DNA from: Pseudomonadota bacterium
GTDB lineage: Bacteria > Pseudomonadota > Gammaproteobacteria > Steroidobacterales > Steroidobacteraceae
Assembly (NCBI GenBank): GCA_016704655.1
Contig: JADIZR010000007.1
Location: 226,130 to 290,129, forward strand
Direction of reading: 5' to 3'
Length of the DNA: 64,000 nt
Within the stretch, counting starts at the first letter, position 1. Every line of letters begins with the position of its first letter. Below are positions 58,494-64,000 of this stretch, piece after piece. The translations under genes were made by a program, and so were the position numbers. The notes beneath the pieces are model-generated. The model made no database searches, was not told the origin of the DNA, and saw only the letters and a program-made list of their open reading frames with translations.

Positions 58494-59486
58494 ATGAAAC
58501 CGGTCAAGTGGCATGCCTGTTGGCGCGGATTCGGTGCGCTGCTGCTGGCATTGGGCAATGCCTGTGCGCTCGCCGCGGGGCCTGCGCGCGTCGAAGATTC
58601 CGCGGCCGATGCGGTATACGACTGTCCGTTGCCGCCGCCGGAGCAGTTCGAAGCCCGCGTCACTCAACTCTCCACCTCGACCTGGGACAAGAACAGCCTG
58701 GGTTGCGCCGCCGACCTCACGTTCGTCGCGGCCGACAACGCCCAGTCCGATATCGGACTGCAGGTCCAGGCGCTGCTCGCTACGACCGCGTACATCGCGC
58801 ACGTCAACCTGCTGTGGGACTTCGACCTCTACGGCATTCGCGTACCGGAATGGACCGCGCGCATCCAGCACGCAATCGAACATGGCAACGTGCTTGACCA
58901 GCGCCTCGCGGCCGTGCCGGTCGAGGATCCCGACCTGCTGTCGGCACGCGCGCTGTACAGGCTGACATGGCCGACGAAAGTCGCCGACGCGAAGACCATC
59001 ATGATCGAGACGCGCGCGGCGCAGGTGCTGCTCGAGAAGGCGGTTGCGAAAGAGCCCAAGGCACTGGGGGGTAACGCTTTGTGGATACTCGGCCGCATCT
59101 TCTTCGACTTGCCGGAGTTCGCAGGCGGCGACGGCGTGAAGGCGATGAAGCTGCTCGAGCAGGCACACGCGCAGACGCCAGGCAATCTCTCGATGCTGCG
59201 GTACTCCGCCTACGTCCACGCCCAGGACCGCAATCCGGCGCTGGCCAGGACCCGGCTCACGGAGATGCTGTCGGTCGACCCGGATCCCGCCGATCTGCAG
59301 ACGGCAGCCGACGAGTTGAAGAATGCGCGCGACCTCGCAACGCGTCTGCCGGACGCGGCCCTCGCACAGAAGCTGACCGACAGGCGCGATGCGTTGCTGC
59401 AGGCCCAGCCGCAGTTGCTGGCCCGCAAGCCGACCGCTGCAAACATGCACGGCGGCGTCGATCCCATTACTGGCAAGGAGTACTGA
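58494..59486 (+). CDS. Secreted helical-repeat (TPR-like) protein, unknown function
   Basis: This 330-residue protein has a signal peptide ending near ALAAG. It contains repeated helical pairs of TPR style: ARALYRLTWPTKVADAK, LGGNALWILGRIFFDLPEF, VKAMKLLEQAHAQTPGNLSMLRY and ALARTRLTEMLSVDPDPADL. It resembles the TatT-like/TRAP-associated periplasmic repeat proteins. Cysteines C44 and C71 could form a disulfide. It starts 14 bp after the MauG-like gene behind a GAGAGAAG site. A scaffold or delivery role in the cluster is inferred. Confidence 0.65.
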   Translation: MKPVKWHACWRGFGALLLALGNACALAAGPARVEDSAADAVYDCPLPPPEQFEARVTQLSTSTWDKNSLGCAADLTFVAADNAQSDIGLQVQALLATTAYIAHVNLLWDFDLYGIRVPEWTARIQHAIEHGNVLDQRLAAVPVEDPDLLSARALYRLTWPTKVADAKTIMIETRAAQVLLEKAVAKEPKALGGNALWILGRIFFDLPEFAGGDGVKAMKLLEQAHAQTPGNLSMLRYSAYVHAQDRNPALARTRLTEMLSVDPDPADLQTAADELKNARDLATRLPDAALAQKLTDRRDALLQAQPQLLARKPTAANMHGGVDPITGKEY

Positions 59487-59489
59487 TCC

Positions 59490-60893
59490 ATGCGCGGCAG
59501 CAAGCCGATGACCGCGAGCGCGCTGGCGCTCGCCACTGCCTGGATTTCGCTGGCGGCTTCGCAGGCGCTCGGTGCAACCCTGACCGTGAAGGCGGGCGAA
59601 TCGATCCAGGCCGCCGTCAAGCGCGCCTTGCCGGGCGACCGTATTGAAGTCGAGCCCGGTCTCTACAAGGAGACGGTCTTCATCGACAAAGACGGCATCG
59701 AGCTGAGCGGCATCGTCCGCGGCGGGCAGTGGCCCGTGCTCGACGGTGAGAACAAGCTCAACGACGGCGTGCTGGTGTCCGGGCACGGCGTGACGATCGA
59801 GCGCCTCTGGGTCAAGCGCTACAAGGGCAACGGGATCATGACGCAGGGCTCGAACAACTACCGCATCGCCTACAACGTCGTCGAGGGTCCGTGCTTTTAT
59901 GCCATTTTCCCGCAGTTCGGCAAGAACGGCCTCGTGACGCACAATGTGGCGTTCGGCTCCGAGGACGCGGCGATCTACGTCGGCATGTCCGACAACGTCG
60001 ATGTCGTCCACAACCAGACGTACGCCAGCATCATCGGCATCGAGAGCGAGAATTCGCACGACATCCTGATCGAGAACAACTACGTCCACGACAATGTCGT
60101 CGGCATCGCGACGACGATGCTGCCGGCGCTGCCGGTGAAGTCGTCGGACCGGATCATCATCCGCAACAACATCGTTGCGCGCAACAACATGAAGAACACT
60201 GCGCCGCCGGGGGCGATCACGGCCGGCGCACCGCCGGGCCTCGGCATCCTCGTGCTGGGCACCGACCACACGACGGTCGAGGGCAACCTGATCCGCGACA
60301 ACGATGGCGTCGGCGTGATGGTGTCGGAGACGAACTTCCTCGTCACCACGCCGGACGACCGCATGGACCCGTTCCCGGACAGCACGCAGGTCCTGCGCAA
60401 CGTCTTCCTGAACAATGGTAGCAATCCGCAGGGCACGCTCAGGGACCTGCTCGACATCGCCGGCGTCGAACGTGGCGTCGACGTACTCGCGACGGGCAAG
60501 GGCCGTGACCACTGTATCGCCGATCGGCTTGCGCTCACGACGCTGGGCACGCGCAATTTCGCCGACTGCGCGCCTGGAACCACGTCGGCGGCCGTGGCAT
60601 CGATGCAGACGGCCAAGCCGGTCGTCGCGACTCCATTCACTGCCGACCAGAAGGGACGCCTGACTTACCTCGCGGTGTGTACCGGCTGTCATACCTACAA
60701 CTCGAAGCTCGTCGGGCCACCGATGGTCGTGATCAAGGCCCTGTATGGCAAGGATGAGCAGAGGCTTGCGGACTACATCGCGAAACCGGTGCGCAAGCGC
60801 CCCGACTACCCGGAGATGCCGTCGCAGGACTACCTGCCCGAAGACATACGCCTCGCTGTCGCGCGCTACATCCTCAGCGAACTCAGTCACTAG
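59490..60893 (+). CDS. Right-handed beta-helix protein fused to a C-terminal cytochrome c
   Basis: This 467-residue secreted protein has a signal peptide (about residues 8-28). A right-handed parallel beta-helix covers about residues 30-330, with repeating strands such as IERLWVKRYKGNGIMTQGS, YRIAYNVVEG and DILIENNYVHDNVVG. A monoheme cytochrome c domain with CTGCH at 397-401 and a possible Met ligand in PEMPSQDY forms the end. Beta-helix domains of this type bind or cleave carbohydrates or act as NosD-like periplasmic proteins. The fusion to a cytochrome suggests substrate oxidation coupled to electron transfer. It starts 3 bp after the previous stop. Confidence 0.82.
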   Translation: MRGSKPMTASALALATAWISLAASQALGATLTVKAGESIQAAVKRALPGDRIEVEPGLYKETVFIDKDGIELSGIVRGGQWPVLDGENKLNDGVLVSGHGVTIERLWVKRYKGNGIMTQGSNNYRIAYNVVEGPCFYAIFPQFGKNGLVTHNVAFGSEDAAIYVGMSDNVDVVHNQTYASIIGIESENSHDILIENNYVHDNVVGIATTMLPALPVKSSDRIIIRNNIVARNNMKNTAPPGAITAGAPPGLGILVLGTDHTTVEGNLIRDNDGVGVMVSETNFLVTTPDDRMDPFPDSTQVLRNVFLNNGSNPQGTLRDLLDIAGVERGVDVLATGKGRDHCIADRLALTTLGTRNFADCAPGTTSAAVASMQTAKPVVATPFTADQKGRLTYLAVCTGCHTYNSKLVGPPMVVIKALYGKDEQRLADYIAKPVRKRPDYPEMPSQDYLPEDIRLAVARYILSELSH

Positions 60894-60922
60894 AACGAAA
60901 TACAACTACAGAGGGGTCACGC

Positions 60923-63202
60923 ATGAATCCGATCGCAAAGCGACAAGCCACCCTGGGTATCGCCCTTGGTGTCGCCGCTGCCTTGCACGCAGTCGTGGCC
61001 CAGGACGCGCCGGCGGCCGCCGCGGGACCGCTCGAGGAAATTACCGTCACCGCCACGCGCCGTTCCGAATCGCTGCAGTCGGTGCCGATCTCCATTACCG
61101 CCATGAGTGGCGAAGCGCTCGCCGACGCGGGTGTCACGCAGACTCGCGACCTGGTGGGCCTGACGCCCAACTTGTCGCAGCAAGGCTCGTTTGCGCGCAC
61201 GTCGCCCAGCTTCTTCATCCGCGGCATCGGGTCCACGCAATTCAATCCGAATGCGAATTCCAAGGTCGGCGTGTATCTCGATGACGTCTACCTGGCCTCA
61301 CCAGCGGTCCACGGGTCGCAGATCTTCGACGTCGCCAGCGTCGAGATTGCACGTGGTCCGCAGGGCACGCTGTTCGGCCAGAACACCACGGCCGGTCTCG
61401 TGCGCATCATCACGACTCGCCCCGAGGTTGACCGCGGCTTCAACGTCAGCGCGAGCCTGACGGCCGGCAACTACAACCAGCTCGATCCGGAGGTGGCGAT
61501 AGGCTTCGACACCGGCAGTCGGAGTGCCGCGCGCATCAGCTTTCTGCAGCAATCCCGCGACGGCTTCCAGCGCAATAAGTTTCTCGGCACGGACGACGGT
61601 GAAGTCGATGCGTTCGGGTGGCGCGGCCAATGGCTCTGGCAGCCGAGCGCCGAGGTGGACCTGCTGCTGCGGGTCCACGGCAGCCGTGACCAGGGCCAGC
61701 TCCCGCCCTACAAGCAAGTCGGGCTGGTCGATCCCGCGACCTTCGAGCCTTGCGCCACGCCGCGTCCGGGCAGTGGCTGCACGGACTTCTTCGGCTACGC
61801 GGACACGGCGAACTTTCACGAGGGCCAGTGGGATGTCCGCGACCAGTTCACGGACGTCGAGGCGATGGGCGCCAACGTCACGATCGACTGGCGGCTGCCG
61901 GCATTCACGCTGACCTCCGTCACGGCGTACGAGGAGAACGAATCCCGCGTGCACGAAGATCCTGACGCGAGCCCCAACTACGTGATGACGGGTAACTATC
62001 ACGGCGAGCCGCGCCAGACGAGCCAGGAGTTCCGACTGACTTCGCCCGAAGCGCAGCTGAGCTGGATTGCAGGCGCGTACTATTTCCACGAGACCAACGA
62101 CACCAGTGTCGGGTTTCCAATCCCCGGCTTCGGCCCCGGCGCGCTGTCAGGCATGACGGACGTGCTCGAGGGACTCGGGCAGATCTCCTCGATGGAGACC
62201 GACAGCTACGCGCTGTTTGGCAACGTGGATTTCGCGGCCACCGACAGGATCAAGCTGACGCTGGGCCTGCGATACACGCATGAGACCAAGGACGTCGATT
62301 ACGCAGCCTGGCTGGCGGACGTGACCGACGTGACCAACGCCACCTTTTTCACCGACCGGTCGATCACCGACAGGGCTTTCTTCCAGACGATCGACTTCCA
62401 GGAAAAGAGGTCATGGGACGACGTTTCTGGCCGCGCGTCGCTCGCGTACTCGTTCACCGACGACGTGCTCGGCTACGCGACGATTTCCCGGGGTTTCAAC
62501 AGCGGCAACTACAACGGCGGCGCGCTCTCCGATCAGGCGGAGGCCGCGCTGGTGGACCCCGAGACGTTGTTGAGCTATGAGCTCGGTCTCAAGTCCGAGC
62601 TGGGCGGCCATCTGCGCCTCAACCTGAGCGCTTTCTACTACGACTTCACCGACCAGCAGGTGTTCGTGCTGGCGTCCGGCGACAGCGGCGTGCCGGTGCA
62701 GCAATTGTCGAACGCCGCCGCCTCCACGCTGTACGGCCTCGAGATGGAGGCCGTGTGGCAGCCGGTCGAGGAGCTGGTCGTCCAGCTCGGCGCGGGCTAC
62801 ACGCACTCCGAGTTCGACGAGTTCGAAACCCCGCTGGGAGAAGACCTGAGCGGCGGTACGCTGCCAAGCGCGCCGGAAACCAACGTCAACGCGATGATTG
62901 CGTACACGATTCCGAGCTCGATCGGTGCGTGGGTGCTCGAGGCGGACGGCAAGTACCAGAGCAAGCAGTACTTCTCGGTCAACAACGACCCGATCCTGAG
63001 CCAGGGCGCGTACACGATCGCCAACGCGCACGTCGAGTGGACGGCGCCGAACGAGCACGTCGCGGTAACGGCGTGGGTGCGCAACCTGGCGGACGAGGAA
63101 TACCTGGTCAGCGCGTTTGATCTTGCGTCTTTCGGCTGGAACCAGTGGGTGGTCGGCGAGCCGCGCACCTACGGAGTCACGCTCGAGTACCACACGCACT
63201 GA
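60923..63202 (+). CDS. TonB-dependent outer-membrane receptor
   Basis: This 759-residue receptor has a signal peptide, a TonB-box region LEEITVTATRRSESL, and a plug domain (about 45-160) with PISITAMSGEALADAGV and RGPQGTLFGQNTTAGLVRI. A 22-stranded barrel follows, ending in VTLEYHTH. It imports a large or scarce substrate in an energy-dependent way. The family type is that of receptors for plant or steroid-like compounds and saccharides as often as siderophores, so the substrate is open. It is cotranscribed with the beta-helix protein (29 bp gap). Confidence 0.92.
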   Translation: MNPIAKRQATLGIALGVAAALHAVVAQDAPAAAAGPLEEITVTATRRSESLQSVPISITAMSGEALADAGVTQTRDLVGLTPNLSQQGSFARTSPSFFIRGIGSTQFNPNANSKVGVYLDDVYLASPAVHGSQIFDVASVEIARGPQGTLFGQNTTAGLVRIITTRPEVDRGFNVSASLTAGNYNQLDPEVAIGFDTGSRSAARISFLQQSRDGFQRNKFLGTDDGEVDAFGWRGQWLWQPSAEVDLLLRVHGSRDQGQLPPYKQVGLVDPATFEPCATPRPGSGCTDFFGYADTANFHEGQWDVRDQFTDVEAMGANVTIDWRLPAFTLTSVTAYEENESRVHEDPDASPNYVMTGNYHGEPRQTSQEFRLTSPEAQLSWIAGAYYFHETNDTSVGFPIPGFGPGALSGMTDVLEGLGQISSMETDSYALFGNVDFAATDRIKLTLGLRYTHETKDVDYAAWLADVTDVTNATFFTDRSITDRAFFQTIDFQEKRSWDDVSGRASLAYSFTDDVLGYATISRGFNSGNYNGGALSDQAEAALVDPETLLSYELGLKSELGGHLRLNLSAFYYDFTDQQVFVLASGDSGVPVQQLSNAAASTLYGLEMEAVWQPVEELVVQLGAGYTHSEFDEFETPLGEDLSGGTLPSAPETNVNAMIAYTIPSSIGAWVLEADGKYQSKQYFSVNNDPILSQGAYTIANAHVEWTAPNEHVAVTAWVRNLADEEYLVSAFDLASFGWNQWVVGEPRTYGVTLEYHTH

Positions 63203-63222
63203 CCACTCAGCGGGGAAACGCC

Positions 63223-63993
63223 ATGTTTTCACTCAAGGGAATGACGGCCGCCATTACCGGCGGCACTTCCGGCATCGGCGAGGCCGTGGCCGCGAGATTC
63301 GTCGCCGCCGGTGCACGCGTCGTCATCATCGGACGACGCGACGGCGCTGAGGTTGCTCGCAAAGTCGGTGCGGTCGCAGCGGTTCGCGCCGACTGCTCGC
63401 AGGAACGCGAAATTGCGCGAGCGCTGCAGGAGGCGCGTAATCTCCTCGGTGAGGATCTCGACGTGCTGGTCAATAATGCGGGCATCGAGAACACGGGCCC
63501 GATGATCGCCGATGCGACGGGCGAGGAGCTGAATCGCATCTTTGCCATCAACACGTTCGCCGTCTTTCACGGCCTCAAGTACGGGCAGGCGCTGCTGAAA
63601 GACGGGGCCTCCGTCATCAACACCGCTTCGATCGCCGCGGACCTGGGCGTGCCCGGCTACAGCCAGTACTCCGCATCTAAGGCAGCGGTGCTCAGCCTGA
63701 CGCGATCGGCGGCCGTGGAACTCGCCCCGCGCAAAATCCGGGTGAACTCCGTGTGTCCCGGCAGCGTCTTTACGCCGATGCTGCCACTCGACCATCCGGA
63801 GGTGCCACTCACGAGCCGCATGTGCCCGCTAGGACGTATCGGTACGACTGACGACGTCGTGGGCGTGTATCACTTCCTGGCGTCGCGCGAGAGCAGCTAC
63901 ATCAGCGGTCAGGCGCTGGCTGTCGATGGCGGTCTGCTGGCCGGAGTGAGCCTCGGCACGCTGGAGGCCGTGGCGATGGCGGCAGGCGGCTAA
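63223..63993 (+). CDS. Short-chain dehydrogenase/reductase
   Basis: This 256-residue NAD(P)-dependent SDR has the cofactor motif TGGTSGIG (residues 12-19), the NNAG strand (VNNAGIEN), the catalytic Ser in NTASIA and the YSQYSASK active-site Tyr/Lys. It ends with SGQALAVDGGLLAG, typical of 3-oxoacyl or secondary alcohol reductases. It follows the TonB receptor by 20 bp and could process the imported compound. The ATG at 63223 follows GCGGGGAAA. Confidence 0.92.
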   Translation: MFSLKGMTAAITGGTSGIGEAVAARFVAAGARVVIIGRRDGAEVARKVGAVAAVRADCSQEREIARALQEARNLLGEDLDVLVNNAGIENTGPMIADATGEELNRIFAINTFAVFHGLKYGQALLKDGASVINTASIAADLGVPGYSQYSASKAAVLSLTRSAAVELAPRKIRVNSVCPGSVFTPMLPLDHPEVPLTSRMCPLGRIGTTDDVVGVYHFLASRESSYISGQALAVDGGLLAGVSLGTLEAVAMAAGG

Positions 63994-64000
63994 AAGCTGT

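Noticed and set aside
58458..60905. 815-codon minus-strand frame across the beta-helix region
   Set aside because: Shadow frame; signal peptide, beta-helix and heme motif are on the plus strand.
1..64000. CRISPR array, tRNA/rRNA, prophage or integrase
   Set aside because: No regularly spaced repeats, cloverleaf-like segments or phage/integrase proteins were seen; small structured RNAs cannot be excluded by eye.

Overview
The window looks like a chromosome segment of a high-GC, chemolithotrophic, sulfur-oxidizing proteobacterium, probably a gammaproteobacterium. This is inferred from gene content and general protein character; no rRNA or other taxonomic marker is present. Genes are dense, with many 1-14 bp stop/start overlaps. 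No tRNA, rRNA, CRISPR array, integrase or transposase was found.

Layout. 1-9.8 kb is housekeeping: a partial acyl-CoA synthetase, tag, hemB, aroE, a truncated gamma-carbonic anhydrase, lemA plus a GIDE-like membrane protein, oligopeptidase A (interrupted by a stop), xthA and an HD-domain protein. 9.8-16.5 kb is a complete trp operon on the minus strand, trpE-G-D-C-F-B-A, preceded by a leader peptide with three consecutive Trp codons and an attenuator. 16.7-22.3 kb holds an aminotransferase, a BASS-family transporter, an FAD-linked oxidase (frameshifted) and a D-aminoacylase-like amidohydrolase.

22.6-55.7 kb is a sulfur-metabolism region. Its first part is a sulfide/persulfide operon on the minus strand: persulfide dioxygenase, rhodanese, a small membrane protein, an RND efflux system with adaptor, sulfide:quinone reductase and a TolC-like protein. 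A divergent SqrR/BigR-type ArsR regulator and a TauE exporter face it. Next come sulfite dehydrogenase sorA with a frameshifted sorB, a YeiH-family exporter, a FadL-type porin, tusA and dsrE2. A lipoate-assembly operon follows: an HDAC-like hydrolase, lipS1, lipS2, sLpl(AB) and a glutamine-amidotransferase-like protein lacking its nucleophile. Then comes the sHdr operon: dsrE3, shdrC1, B1, A, H, C2, B2 and a Cys-rich unknown. An Isp-type [NiFe] hydrogenase (hynS-isp1-isp2-hynL), the lipoate-binding protein lbpA and an sHdrR-like ArsR regulator complete the region. In the working model, sulfane sulfur is relayed by TusA/DsrE proteins to LbpA and the sHdr complex, sulfite is oxidized or exported, and the lipoate genes build the LbpA cofactor.

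The main finding is a recurrent 16-bp palindrome, ATTAG-N6-CTAAT or close variants. It lies in front of seven transcription units across 24 kb, including the hydrogenase, and suggests one redox/sulfur regulon read by the two ArsR proteins.

55.7-64 kb is a separate unit: a TetR regulator divergent from a diheme cytochrome, a MauG-like diheme protein, a repeat protein, a beta-helix/cytochrome c fusion, a TonB-dependent receptor and an SDR. Its substrate is unknown.

Caution on base quality. Four otherwise conserved genes carry an in-frame stop or frameshift (prlC, the FAD oxidase, tolC, sorB). A GC-only stretch of about 190 bp destroys the hydrogenase maturation protease gene. Some of these are probably sequencing or assembly errors.
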